From Paramecium tetraurelia (taxonomy: Eukaryota; Ciliophora; Oligohymenophorea; Peniculida; Parameciidae), in contig NW_001799111.1 of NCBI RefSeq assembly GCF_000165425.1, positions 443,779-507,778 on the forward strand: a DNA stretch of 64,000 bases, given 5' to 3'. Positions 50,561 to 62,635 of this stretch are shown piece after piece. Below the pieces are notes generated by a model that was given only the letters and a program-made list of their open reading frames with translations, did no database searches and had not been told where the DNA came from. Both the position numbers and the translations under genes were made by a program. Positions within the stretch are counted from its first letter, which is position 1, and the number at the start of each line of letters is the position of its first letter.

Positions 50561-51455
50561 ATGAACACATCGTTCGAATAAATAAACAAATCTCCTTTGA
50601 ATCACTCTGTTTCCAAATAGCTTTACTCTTTCCCTAAGGCTAATCGATTCAAAGAATTCAAGGATTCAGCGTAATCTATCCTACCCATCAATCTAGATGT
50701 CCTAATATTTACTCACTCCCAAGCATGATGAGCAAACGTGGAGCAGGAATCGGATACGGATAAAAGTCAGATTTGATCTAAGAAAGCATTACACCAGGCC
50801 CAAATAACTATTAAATTAAGACTACACTCAACGCAAGCAATGGTTGGACCATGCCTGTAGGCAGAGATGTATTCATATCAAATAAGCATCCCTAAGAAAA
50901 GCAATAAATACGATGGTATCTTTCTTGGTTTAATCCAAAAAACCCCGGGACCAGGATAATATGAGTTCCAAGAATCTAAATCTCCCATTAAATATACAAT
51001 GAGAATGAGAACTGAGAGTCAAAAGGACAAAGATAGAAAACCTGGACCGTATCGTTATTATTCTCAATTATTAGTGGACAGTACAATTTGCCTGAGGCTT
51101 TAAATGAAAATGGAAAATATAAAATTAGCAAGTTTAGAGAGTATTTTTTAATTTAAACTCATAGTTCTGGTGCAATCATTCTCTCTCCACCTAAGGCCAA
51201 AAGCACTCGTTTCTCTCCTGCTCATGAACTAACTCCCGGGCCAGGATAATATCAACATACAGGAGACATTGATCCAAAAGGACTTTATTATTGTTCCAAA
51301 TTTGCAGATACAAAATCGACTGTTTTCACAAGAGCGAAAAGGGAACTAACCAAAATAAGGGTTGAATCTCCAGGCCCTGGGGCATACAAATTACCAACAG
51401 AATTCGGGTACTAACATATATTAGACGTAGTTATTATGAAAAACCGATTAAATGA
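50561..51455 (+). CDS. sperm-tail PG-rich (STPGR/SHIPPO) repeat protein
   Basis: 259 residues with five introns: 50671-50696, 50843-50864, 51049-51074, 51141-51164 and 51408-51424. The last is only 17 nt, but removing it gives a sensible C-terminus (TEFGRSYYEKPIK). At least four repeats with the core PGPG followed by Tyr are present: ITPGPNNY, TPGPGQYEF, KPGPGQYNLP, LTPGPGQYQ and SPGPGAYKLP. STPGR proteins are found on axonemal and cortical microtubules, where they are thought to act as microtubule-associated or inner proteins. A ciliate with thousands of cilia is a natural place for one. It is soluble, with no other domain. Confidence 0.9.
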
Positions 51456-51673
51456 AACCTATAAAATTAGTTAAATTTATTTAATATTTTTCTTAAATAT
51501 TAATATTAATATTCTGTGAATAATTGTTTCCTTATTTTTAGATTTGGTTGAATTTAAAAAAAATTCAATTGTAACCTACATCGGAAGTGAACTTATAAAA
51601 ACATAAAGGTAATTATCAAATGAGTAACATAACATTATTATATTAGGATTTATAATAAGTAAAAATATGTTAA

Positions 51674-53215
51674 TCAAAATCTCTTGATTGTTAGATGCTG
51701 TTCCTTTGAGTATGTATAATTTTCAAATCGATTTTAAATGGTCTCCTATCTGAGTAATAATATATTTTTCTGTATCAATTCATCTTACGAATCATGATCA
51801 GAGGAAATCTCCCGAATATGGCCTTCATCTGAAGATTTCATTATTTTGAATGGGGATGTCAACTATTTCTCATGCAACCCTTTCCATGGGAACCCTGAGA
51901 ACCATGGATGATTTTATATTTCTTCAGTGCCACCATATCCTAAACGAGCTTAAGGTTTTCTTTGTAACAATTGATTAACAAAGTCAGCTGCCTCCGAGGA
52001 CCAATCAGGAGGAATGTCTTGTTTCTTGAGCGATATCTACTTGATAATAATTGCATCTCTAATGTCTTTACGAGTTTTGCCTAAGTATGGTCGTTAACCC
52101 ATCATAAATTCATAAGCCATGACTCCTAATGCAAAATGATCAACTCCAAAACTGTGATTTAATCTAAACATAACTTCTGGAGCTGATTACATAAAAATAA
52201 CATCAATACCCATGTAACCAGGAGTACCACTGGTTTCTTAAGAATTTTCTGGTTTAACCATACGAGCAATGCCAAAGTCTGTTAATCTTGGATATCCTTT
52301 CTTGTCAAGTACAATATTCTCAGGTTTGATATCTCTATGAATAATTCCACTTTTATGTAGATACTCCAAAGCTAATAGCATACTTGCAATCAAGAACTCT
52401 AAGAATATTAAATATAATTGTTATACTAGTATGTTATTCTGAAAACCTACGCATTTTTCCAATATGATATCTGAGATCACCCCCTGTTAACAAATCCAGG
52501 ACAAGATACAAATTATCTCTATCTTAAAAGGAGTAATGAATATTGGCTATAAATGGATGTTTGAGTTGCGAGAGAAGAATACGTTCATTCATAACTGAAT
52601 TGACAGATTTTTTGGCCAAAACCCTTTTAGCTAAATTTAGACTTACTTTGCTTTACTCATCTCTTTGATAGCGAATAGTTTACGTGTTTTGATCATCTCA
52701 ACTCTCCAAACCTTTCCAAATCCACCTTTTCCCAGGACATAATGAAATTTAAAATTGCCCCTTCCTAATTCATTATTCGTCGTTGCCACTTTCAAAGTAT
52801 ACTGGTCTTCTATAAGTCGTGAATTAGGTCTAGAATAGATGGAGTTTCTAAAGCTGCGTCTTTCTGAGGATTTGGGTGCTTAGAAAAGCTTCGGTTATTA
52901 ATCTAACTAAAAATGATATGATTTTCTAGGAAGTTATCTTAATTGAGGACTAGCACTCTTCTTTTAATTGGAGGGATCTTCTTGTCTTTTTCGATTGTGA
53001 CTGAAGGAGTTGTCATTTTGAAAACAAAGGTTTGTCTTCCACATGTTTTGTTAGTCCTTAGGAGATGTTGGAGTTGAAATTGGAATGGGATTATTGAATG
53101 AAGGCAATTTGGAGTGGCGGGTGGTTAGTATTGATTGGTTTTATTTCACACGATAGAAACTAGTATCTAAGGCGTAATTTTGTATAATATTTCTTTGGCC
53201 TATTGAATTCTTCAT
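51674..53215 (-). CDS. serine/threonine protein kinase, AGC-like
   Basis: 486 residues; introns 52631-52656, 52399-52426 and 52183-52209 (26, 28, 27 nt). An N-terminal Ser/Pro/Gln-rich disordered region of about 165 residues precedes the kinase domain. The domain has [65 protein letters not shown] and SGTPGYMAPEVM, followed by [18 protein letters not shown]. All catalytic residues are present. The GGDLRYHI stretch and overall layout are close to the YANK/PKA-like branch of AGC kinases. A short acidic tail follows, with no recognised hydrophobic motif. The start codon is only 17 bp from the divergent helicase start. Confidence 0.93.
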
Positions 53216-53232
53216 TTTTAATAATTTAATAT
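53216..53232. promoter_or_regulatory. 17-bp gap between divergent start codons
   Basis: The kinase (start 53215, minus) and the helicase (start 53233, plus) are separated by 17 bp of A+T-rich sequence. If both starts are right, promoters and 5' UTRs must overlap the opposite coding regions. No element was recognised in the gap itself. Confidence 0.5.
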
Positions 53233-56200
53233 ATGAACAAGAAAGATAAGAAAATCTAGGAGAAGAAAGAAAAGGAAGCCAAGAGACAGTAACTGTTGGC
53301 TGCATTGGCTAAATCCTAATTGACACAAGAATAGATGAATCAACTCAACAGTATAAAGGATGCCACAAGTAGCAAAAGAGACCGTAAGCATTCTGTGGGA
53401 AATCACATGGAGGAAGAAGTCATTAATGAAAATAAGGAAGAAGCTCAATAGGATAGCAATAGCAAATAACAAGTGAATATATTTCAGACCACTGTATATG
53501 AGAATGAGAATCCAATCCAGATTCAACAACATGAGTCTCATTAAAAAATGTCTGAGGCAGAACGCTTAGAAATCATGGCCAAATAACTGTTCCCAGACAT
53601 TAGTTTAGAGTCATTTGATTAAAAAAGAATCCCAAAAGGATAGGTTTAAGCATAACCAAGAGAATTGATATCAGAATATGATCCAGAGAAGGATGATATT
53701 TACGACATTGATCCATAATCAATTACAAATTACGATACCTTGCTTACAGATATAAATTCATTCAAAAATTAATCAATAAATAGAGATGAAAATATTATCA
53801 AACAACGAGCCTAATTACCAATTTTAATATAAGAGAATGACATCATTGATGCCATTAAAGGCAATCTAATTACATTAATATCGGGAGAAACGGGGTGTGG
53901 TAAGAGTACTTAAATTCCTTAATTTCTATATGAGGCAGGATTCACAGAATTTGGTGCAATTGCAATCACACAACCAAGAAGATTGGCAGCAATTTCATTG
54001 GCATAAAGAGTGAGAGATGAAACTGGATTTACTATGGGCAAAGAGATATCTTATTAAGTTAAACATGAATCTAGTGGAATTGATGTTGATCGAATGAAAA
54101 TGAAAGTAGATTTTATATTTAATGTAGTTTATGACTGATGGTATTTTAATAAACGAAATGCAAACAAGTGTGATGGTACCATAGTATTCTGTAATAATTA
54201 TTGATGAGGCTCATGAAAGAAAGGTAAACATAGATTTGCTGATCGGAGTGTTATCAAGAGTAGTTATTGCAAGGGCAAAGATGAATAAACCATTAAGGTT
54301 AGTTATCATGAGTGCCACTTTAAGATTGGATGATTTCTTAAATAATAAACTAGTATTTCCAAGAGCTCTCAATCTCATCAAAATTTAAACTCGTCAATAT
54401 CCAGTACAAATATATTTCAATAAAGTGTAAGTACCTGTAATGATTGTAGGACCAAGGATGATTACGTTTCGGCAGCCATTGAAAAGTGTGTTAAAATTCA
54501 TTAGACACTGCCCCCAGGAGATGTTCTAATATTTCTGACTGGACAGAAAGAAATCCATTAGTGTTGTAGCATATTAAATGATAAATTACAATAAGGAACG
54601 AGAAAATAACAAATAGATGAAGAATACTCCAATAGTGAAGAAGAAAATCAATAATAATTAAATTAATAAGATAATGAAGAAGAAGTATAATAATAATAAG
54701 AAGTATAATAATAATAATAAGAAATATAATAATAATAAATAGATGATAAGGCTGATTATTTAGAATTAAAAAATCTAGTTGGAACTGTTTAAATGACATA
54801 GAATAATGCGTTTAAAATTGATTCAGACTTATCAGATTTTATTGTAGTTCCACTTTATTCTAAATTAGATCTTAAAAATTAATAAATCATATTCCATAAT
54901 AATCCAACTAAAAAAAGGATGTTTGTTATTGCCACTAATGTTGCAGAAACTTCAATCACAATTCCAACTATACGTTATGTTGTTGATGCTGGAAAACAAA
55001 AAAGGAAAATCACAGACTCCAAAATTGGATTAGAAAAACATGTTATTGGATGGATATCTTAGGCAGCTGCCGATCAAAGAAGTGGAAGAGCAGGTAGAAC
55101 AGGTCCTGGTTATTGTTATAGGCTATATTCAACTGCTGTTTACTCAAATCAATTCTAAAAATTCGACAATCCAGAAATCACTTAAATCAGTTTGGATCAT
55201 GTCATCCTACAAATGAAAAGCATTGGAATCAAAGATGTCTATAAATTTCCATACTTGACAAATCCAGATATAAAAGAAATCAAAGATAGTCTTGGTAATT
55301 TGATCAAATTGGGAGCAATGAAAGTCAAATAAGAAACTAATTCTGATAATTCAAACATTACACAATTAGGTATCATATTGTCTTAAATACCATTAAGTCC
55401 AAAATATGGTAAATTCCTCCTATAAACAAGAATAAGGAATTTGCTTTAATATGGCATTTTGTTGGTATGCATCTTAAGTGTTGAAGAAATAATCAATAAA
55501 TCAGTGTTTCAAGTTCATACTCAAATTTAAGCAGATGATAACGAATAAGATGAAATCAAGCAGTTGGAATAAGAATAAAAACAATAATAACAATAAATTA
55601 AAGATCAATTCTAATCATATAAAAATTTGAAAGCTTTTATAGAAAAGCATGGTGAAGGATATAAAATAAGTGACTTAATATATTTAATGAATATTGTTGG
55701 AACAGCAATATCTTAGATTAAAGATGGTCAAGATATCTAATATTAAATTAATTAATTGTCTTAGCAATACCATTTTATTAGTAAGTCATTCAAAGAAATC
55801 TATTATAATTTGTTACAGATTCTTGAAATTTTGAATGTTATAGTGGAAGACAAAACCATAGTAACTCAATGTGTTTCTGCAATTAAATAGTATTAACGAC
55901 CATCAAGAGAAGCTCAACTCGTATTGGCTGAGTTAATAGTGTAAACAAATGGGTTACATAAAGTGGCAAAATTATAGTGTAAACTAGATCCAGAAAGAAA
56001 TATCAATCGTTATTATTATACTACTAGAGAATATGAATAGGTACACATACATCCAACAAGTATATATTATGGAAAATAGAACTGCGAATATATATCATAT
56101 TGTCAACTGCTGACTTTCGGAGAACAACATTCATAAATCACCACTCCTAAAGTTTATATGGTAAATCTAACTGAAGTACCAAATAAGTCTCTCCTATATG

Positions 56201-56646
56201 ATTTGGACACTCGATCTAGTTAATTAAAGAAGCTTACAATCTATGAAAATAGTGAGTATTACGATTCAAAGAATGATAGAATGATGTGCAAAGGAAGTGC
56301 TGTAATAGAAAATTCTTGGGTTTTAGAGGAGATAGAGGTAATTATTATTATTAATATTAATTAATAGATACCATTCCCTAAGGATTAATTGGGATTTTAT
56401 TCAAAATTTGCAAGATTTCTGTATTCTGGAGAAATATTGTAGTTCTATTAGATACTCTAAAAATATTACAAATATAAGGTATCAGAAATTAGAGAATCAA
56501 ATATGCAACCATATTCATAAAAAATAATAAAGGCACTCATGTTCAATGAGATAACAACCAAGAATGATCTCATTAAGAAATGGTCGAAAGATAAACAGTA
56601 ATTATATGTTTAAACAAGTTAGATTTCTACTTTAAGAATGTCTTGA
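53233..56646 (+). CDS. DEAH-box RNA helicase, DHX37/Dhr1-like
   Basis: 1,112 residues; introns 54106-54127 (22 nt), 54427-54449 (23 nt) and 56338-56367 (30 nt). A charged N-terminal region of about 190 residues precedes the helicase core. Core motifs: [10 protein letters not shown], Ia [49 protein letters not shown] and [32 protein letters not shown] after motif III resembles DHX37. Between motifs IV and V there is a long Gln/Glu-rich insertion (about 54600-54740), as DHX37-type helicases also have acidic inserts there. The winged-helix, HA2 and OB-type C-terminus follow. Family role: release of U3 snoRNA during 40S ribosome assembly. Assignment to DHX37 rather than another DEAH protein is likely, not certain. 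Confidence 0.9.
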
Positions 56647-56729
56647 CTTTGTATAGGAAGCTTATCACTAGCTCATAAAGTCGAAATGGCCACCAATTGA
56701 ATGATCTTGTGTATATTATAACAGTTTAA

Positions 56730-57170
56730 TCATAATTTTTTCACTCTAAAGTTTCTTATCAACACTATTTAGGTCCTTGAAGTTTACATTTGTTAACTTT
56801 ATTGAGAATTTTGCAATTAGTTTAAACTATTAGTTCTTAACCTGGCTAATCTTTGATCTTTTTATTTGAAATCCTGATAGTAGGTAGATTTCAAGTAATT
56901 ATCTGATAATTAGTTCTTCAATTTTCTGGAAGTCTTGCTGGAGTTAGTTTCATCGCCATATCCTTTTGTTGCAAGAGTAAAATTATTATCAACTGATTGA
57001 GCTCCTCCTAAACGTCTCTTTCTTGGACTACGATAAACTGATGTGGGTGAGGATACTTTCCGTCTCCTTGGTAACCTGTTTAGTAGTTCAAAAAATTGAA
57101 GGTTGTTCAATATATTTTTGTATCTTATTACTATTCGTACAGCCCATATTATCTATTTCCATTTCTTCAT
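56730..57170 (-). CDS. Ser/Arg-rich ORF, function unknown (frame uncertain)
   Basis: An uninterrupted 147-codon frame runs from ATG 57170 to TGA 56732-56730. The middle is strongly basic and serine-rich (NRLPRRRKVSSPTSVYRSP, RKRRLGGAQSVDNN), and the C-terminus is Gln-rich, typical of a disordered or phosphorylated region. Two other minus-strand frames compete. One runs from ATG 57414 to TGA 57088 and contains MGCTNSNKIQKY, a good acylation start. Another reads HPHQFIVVQERDVQEELNQ across the same bases as the basic segment. I could not find introns that settle it. At least one real gene is likely here. Confidence 0.45.
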
Positions 57171-57414
57171 AATAAATCTTCTTCTATTGTGATTTGTACA
57201 AAAATAAGGTAATGAAACCATCACCAGTTAAGCTGAAGCATTCAAGGTTCCTTCTCTACTAGACTACGAACTCTTTCCTCGTTTGTTGTATTTAAATCTA
57301 CTTAAATATCATTCTTTACATTAGATATTTTCCTTTCCTTTCATTTAATTAGGTGAGTTCAATAAAAAATTTTTTTTAAGCACTCATTAGCAATTAAGGC
57401 AGAATGCGATTCAT

Positions 57415-58520
57415 TTTCTTTTTACTCGTTACACTCTGGTTAATCTTTCTAAAATGAGTAGCTTTTTCAAAACGTCTAATCTAATAGTTTTCCATATCAT
57501 TTTTATATATCGTAGGCAGTTTTCTTAAGTGCAACATTTAATTTTTAGCACAATTTTTTCAATCAAGTTTATAACAATAAATTCAATTAAATAACCAATA
57601 TATATTTACCACTCATATACATTACTAAACAATGATATAATAGATTTTATATGCATTCATTATTTCTCCAATTATGCATCAATAAATTAATTCAATAATT
57701 TCTACTTAGTTCATAATAATTATTATATTATTATGTAAAAATTAGTAAAAAAGCTTCCAATTCTTTAAAAGTTGAATATTTTCTTATGATGTTGATTCAA
57801 ACATTTCTAAAATCTTTGAATACTAAATTCAGACAATATTAAGACCATCTAGAAGAAAACAACACATCGTAGATAATTTAGAGATAAAATCGAATAAAAT
57901 ATTTCTAGCAAGTTTGAGCTATGGTTTCTACTTCAACATTAAGAGGCTAGCTAAATAATCGCATTATTTATAAAAAGCAAAAAAGGATGATAAAAAGTCT
58001 CTTTCAGATCCAATTTAGTTTCAATGTTACAATATTGTAAAAAGGGTCATCTTATATATTTTTTTTGTGACCTAACTAAAAATAACTATTCTATAGTGCA
58101 ATAAATTTGTTTTTTATAAGTCAAATGGATGCTTTTATAAATCTTGTATAATGTATGTATATATATATAATATTCAGTATATTGAAGTTAACTAATATTA
58201 TTATAAAAAAGTGTAACATATGACCTAGATTCATTTATAGAGTATTTATATGGAACAAATCTATGAGAGATGAGAAATATTTGACATAAATGAATGGATT
58301 TAGGATATAAATAAACAAATTCGTATCTTGGCAAATACTTATTTTATTTATATTATTTTAATAAAGACATAATTTATCAATTAATAAATTTATCAATATA
58401 ATCATATTGTTTATCAATAAATGTTTTTTAAGAAAAGAATTTGCTTAAATTTCATTAATATTAATAAAAGTTTAGATCTGTCTAACTTTTCCAAGACTCT
58501 TCTTAAATAAACCATCAAAA
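57415..58520. other. intergenic, possible plus-strand ORF 57786-58273
   Basis: About 1.1 kb without a secure gene. A plus-strand frame from ATG 57786 to TGA 58271-58273 is open if a 32-nt GT...AG stretch at 57912-57943 is removed (151 residues). The first half looks coding (RQYQDHLEENNTSQIIQ; KAKKDDKKSLSDPIQFQC), the second half less so. No motif was found. The remainder is A+T-rich with a short TA run near 58158-58170. Confidence 0.35.
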
Positions 58521-59094
58521 ATGGCTAACTAAACTCTCCAAGACTAGAATATATCAAAATTTAATTAAGAGAATGAAAACAATTCAAATTACCCAATAAT
58601 GGCCTTCCTAAACAGATAAAACAAATAAAGAGTAAAAAAACACTTAAACAGTAAGCAATATGATCAATAAGTAAATTTTTGTATTTATATATAGAATTGT
58701 GAATTTTAAGTTGAGGTTATAAATTACAAAACCATAGAAAAGCAATTTACAATATACCAAATAAAGGTGATTTATGGATCACTTTATTGGATATTCTAAA
58801 CAAGGTATAGTTTGTTAGAGGATTTGAATTCCAAACTCAATAAATAGACGGTTTAACGATTGGAAAAGTTTCCCGAGAAAAGACTTTTTGGGAACTTAGA
58901 TTAGTAGTTCATACTGAAACGCAAAACTTAAATAGATTTTTACCTTAAAGTATATATAAGCATATTAAATTTAGAGTCTGTTTAAATAAGGAAGGAATGA
59001 GAAAGCAGTTAAAGAATTTATCAAACAATCACAGAAAGCTGCTATAGAAATTAATGATCCATGTGAATTAAAACATTTTAAATTAGACGCTTGA
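58521..59094 (+). CDS. PX (phox-homology) domain protein
   Basis: 174 or 182 residues, depending on whether a stopless 24-nt GT...AG stretch at 58671-58694 is an intron. Intron 58950-58974 (25 nt) is required by frame. The PX core is recognisable: VEVINYKTIEKQFTIYQIKV, then IFQTRYSLLEDLNSKL, the loop FPEKRLFGN, and the C-terminal basic ILKRKTQIDFYL. These match the WxxxRRYSxFxxL, FPxK and RRxxLxxYL pattern of phosphoinositide-binding PX domains. A short helical tail follows. PX proteins are targeted to endosomal membranes via PI3P. Without further domains this is a small PX-only protein, possibly a sorting-nexin fragment. Confidence 0.82.
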
Positions 59095-59120
59095 TAATAT
59101 AATGTATATATAAATAGAAA

Positions 59121-60576
59121 TCATAAAAACTTTTTATATATTTTTAATTCTTAAGGCATGGCTCCAATACTTTAATCACTTTTTTCAATATTTTTCACAT
59201 AATTACTTGTATTAGTGTATCTGTGACTTGTATTTTGATGAGAACTAGTTTTTCTATGTTAGGATGGAGTAGAAAGTCCCATTATTTCTGAATGTAACTT
59301 CTACATAACCTTAATGGATTAAATGAGTTCACCTTCATTATCACCAACCCTTGCTGTTAGCATTTTGAGTTTTTGATAGATGCATTGAGGATCTACTTAC
59401 TTATTGTTAACTGCTGCAATCACATCCTTTTCTAGCTTCAAAACATTCTTCTGAACCATTTTAAAGTAAGACTGAATAATTTATACAGAGGCTTGTTCTT
59501 CGGTTTCTTAGATAAGACCTGTAGAACTTCTTTTGTGTCTAGAGTTATCTGATATTTCTTTGGATGTGTTTGAACTATCTTTTGAAATTTCTTTTAAAAG
59601 TTGATTCTCTTTTTCTTTTATCATTTCGCTATATTTTGGCGTTGATAGTTTCTTTTCTTCAGGATAATATTATTTCGTGTCAAATACCTTATCAGTTTTA
59701 CTTTGCTATTACAATTACTGTTAGTATTATTGTTGTTATTAATATATGGTTTATTGCTATTGTTAGATAGGTTTTTTATTGTCGGTTTATTGAAACAATA
59801 ATTAGGATGCAATAGTTGTTGGAGTTGCAACAGGAGTATTAGAATTAGGTTTAAAGAAGTCATTGATTTTGTTTTATTAAATGTTTGATGTATTCGCTTA
59901 TGTTTTAGCCTTGCCTTAGAATATTAAATTTAATACATTCAATTGCAACTTCTTATTATTAGGGTACTTAATAGGACTGCTTTTTTTAGTGATTTGATTA
60001 GGTTGGCTTTGATTATTGTTTACTGGGAGATATTCTTTCACTTCCTAAATTTGGTTTCTTTTTATTAAACTAGGAATGATTAAAGGCATTCTGTGGGTTA
60101 TTGTGAGTGGCCTGTACAGTAAACATTTCGCTTATCTTTTAGACATTCTTATTGTTTGGTTACGATAAATCTTAAATTTAATAGGCATTGGATTATCTTC
60201 TTCCCAATATAGCATCTTATTAATTCTTTTAGAGTGAGAATTGGCTCTAGATTGAATATGAGACTTACTTCGTTAAGTACTTCTTTTTCCATTTCACTTG
60301 AATCTGTGATTAGATATAATTCATTATTTTCTATCAACAAATTCTTGATATCATAAGTGTGTGTCAATTTACGACATTTTGGACATTGGATTCTAAATTT
60401 ATTCTAGATTTGACTATTGTTTGGATTGAAATGTGATACCTTGTATTTTCTTGGATTTGTATATTGACTCCACATTTCATGCACATGGAATGTGAACATA
60501 TCAATTGGATTGGATTTTAAGCAGTCATTTTGCATAGCTGACAAATAGTAGATGAGTTTGAACTTTTATTTAGCAT
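59121..60576 (-). CDS. RING-type zinc-finger protein with Gln-rich region and coiled coil
   Basis: 461 residues; introns 60414-60439 (26 nt), 60247-60268 (22 nt) and 59915-59936 (22 nt). The N-terminus has a RING-like cluster: STICQLCKMTAQNPIQLICS, then HSMCMKCG and, after the first intron, IQCPKCRKL. Thus a C-x2-C ... C-x-H-x2-C-x2-C ... C-x2-C pattern. The middle is Gln/Asn/Pro-rich with long TAA/TAG/CAA-coded glutamine stretches (about 59690-59780). The C-terminal part is helical (ETEEQASVQIIQSYFKMVQK; VVNNKQVDPQCIYQKLKML-like). The RING suggests an E3 ubiquitin ligase; the partner is unknown. No membrane segment is seen. Confidence 0.85.
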
Positions 60577-60618
60577 TAACTGATTATTATATTTTAATAT
60601 TAATATATTGTAATGTGA

Positions 60619-61006
60619 TCATTATGACTTGGTGATTTCTGTTTTTAAGCCATCGAATGTATCAACAGGAACATGTTGAGCAAGTGTATAATATTTGCCT
60701 TTTCCATCATCTTCCTCCTTCTTCTTTCTTTGTAATCTGACTCTGATTCTCCTGGGCAGATTTCTGATTCCTCTAGCCCAAACAGCCTCATTCAAAGATG
60801 GGTCGATTCTGACATCTTCTGTGAGCATATTCTTTCTTGCTGACAATTAACTCATTTTAATACCCGAAATTAACAATATAAGAGACAGCTTTTGGGGCCT
60901 TTTTTTTGAAATGTTTCCTTATGAACCACCTTTTGTGAAGATTGATGGTGTAATCTCTGCTAACTTCACCCAAAGGGTTGGGCTTTCCCTTCTCCTTCTT
61001 TACCAT
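60619..61006 (-). CDS. RPL31: ribosomal protein eL31
   Basis: 119 residues, near the usual length, with one 28-nt intron (60836-60863). The N-terminus [19 protein letters not shown] matches the eL31 opening strand, followed by [10 protein letters not shown]. The core [20 protein letters not shown] and [13 protein letters not shown] is diagnostic, and the C-terminus [18 protein letters not shown] aligns with the eL31 end. It is a component of the 60S subunit near the peptide exit tunnel. Codon choice seems more G+C-rich here than in neighbouring genes, consistent with high expression, but I have not measured it. Confidence 0.96.
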
Positions 61007-61070
61007 TTCAAATAAATAATTTATTTAATATCTTTAATCAAAAAAATATATAAAATAAAGTTAATTAAGC

Positions 61071-61785
61071 TCACAATTATTGCTTCACCTTTACAGGTCT
61101 TCTGTTGCTATTCTTACGGGATTGCTATCTAGATATAATAAACAATGACTTACTAGAGATTCATGCTGTTGCTTGGACTCTACAATTTCTGCAGATCTTC
61201 ATCCATGTATCGATAACCGAGAAAGATTTCCTGTTGCTGACCTTTTTGATGATTAGAATACCGTTCATCACTCTCATGACAAACCTTTAATATTCAACAC
61301 ACACATACTTTTTTGAGTACCGATCTCAAATACAAGTTTCTGCGTTTTAACTGCATCATCGCTTACAATTAGTTCTGAGTGTATGCTTTCGTATGTTATG
61401 GTTATTTTGGAAGAGCATTCAATTTTATTCGTAAATTTGCAATGTTGATTGGTTAATGCAATTTTATATTAAATGCATGATGAGATTGCTCAATATCATA
61501 ATCACATCCTTTGTTCACATCATATTTCTTATTGATTAATTGATTAACAAACACAAACCTTTCTTTTATTGATTCCCTCAGTGGAGTTGTTTAATGATTT
61601 GGAGGATTGACTCTTATGGGTGAAAGTTAAGGACTCTTTAAGAATAACTTTTTAAAGCTTAGCCTATCTGATGGTTGAGTTTTCGTTATGTTGGAAATCT
61701 GAGTGACTTCTTTTTTTTCGCTTTCCTCAGAATCCACAGATTACTCAATATCCCATCCTTACAGATAATCATTTTATTTATACAT
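61071..61785 (-). CDS. basic/Ser-rich protein of unknown function
   Basis: 221 residues; introns 61285-61308 (24 nt) and 61129-61153 (25 nt). The frame is unbroken from ATG 61785 to TGA 61073-61071. An acidic N-terminus (DIEQSVDSEESEKKEVTQIS) is followed by a Ser/Pro segment (KSPQLSPIRVNPPN), helical basic stretches (FVFVNQLINKKYDVNKGCDY; MMQLKRRNLYLRSVLKK) and a basic Gln-rich tail. No catalytic motif, zinc site or membrane segment is seen. The SP motifs suggest phosphorylation by proline-directed kinases, an inference only. It lies 64 bp from the eL31 start on the same strand. Confidence 0.75.
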
Positions 61786-62635
61786 AAAATTATATTCCTA
61801 AATCACACTAAATTCAGATAATATCATTTTATCAATTACATCTTTCAATAATAACAATAGACAGAATTACATTTACATCCAATCAATATCTGATGCTTAA
61901 TTTCTGTCTTTAAAATATCCCATGTGGGTTGATTCTAAAACATGAAGTTATGATTTCATACCATATTCTAAAATAGATGATAGGTTGATATTTTATGATA
62001 TACATCATTAGAAAAACTTTAAGAATATTTATAGCTACTGATAAATGTTTATCTGTGAATATAAATAAATTCTGTTTTTTGATATAAATATGTTTTGATC
62101 TTTTTCTGTTAATATCAAAAATAAGACAAAATATCTATTGGGATTAATTATGACTCTGAATATTTAATAAGAATTTCAGTAATAGAATGCAGGAGAACCA
62201 AAATTAGAATATAATTATAAAATAATTGAAAAGGAAGATGTCTAAGATATAAAATATAAAACTGGAGTAGGAACTAACTCTTTTTTTTGTTAATAATGAG
62301 ATATTACTTTTAAGCCCATCTATCAATAGTAATAGTATGATTCTATCATTGCAGTTCCGAAGCGGGAATATAATCAATTTACAAAATAGTGATCAAGATA
62401 AATGATAATAAAATTAACTTTATCAATTCTATTTTTATTCACTACATTTGAAAATCTTTAATAATATAGAAATTTAGACTTTGTATGCTTTATAGATAAA
62501 ATCTATTTGGACATTGATAAGATGGTATTACAACTTTGATGCAAAAAGTATTTTGTATCTAAAATTAATCTGAAATTGAAAATAATTATAATATCTTCTT
62601 TATATTTATTCATTGAAATTGACTATATTTGGCAA
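61786..62635. other. intergenic, mostly featureless
   Basis: 850 bp between the start of the unknown gene at 61785 and the PUF gene's stop. It is A+T-rich. Apart from the tentative small gene at 62150-62392, I see nothing in it. Confidence 0.4.
62150..62392 (+). CDS. tentative small Gln-rich protein
   Basis: An ATG at 62150 opens a coding-like stretch (AGEPKLEYNYKIIEKEDVQD). A second coding-like stretch ends at TGA 62390-62392 (YDSIIAVPKREYNQFTKQ). They are joined in frame only by removing a 48-nt GT...AG stretch, longer than other introns here; a T8 run lies inside it. The product would be 64 residues of unknown function. The two halves look more coding than chance, but the join is unproven. 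Confidence 0.4.

Noticed and set aside
52620-52660. A 16-nt intron in the second kinase
   Set aside because: It would not restore frame. A 26-nt intron starting ten bases earlier gives a conserved kinase segment exactly in frame.
53218-54799. Hydrophobic minus-strand ORFs inside the helicase gene
   Set aside because: Antisense of Gln/Lys/Glu-rich helicase codons; the plus strand has all the DEAH motifs.
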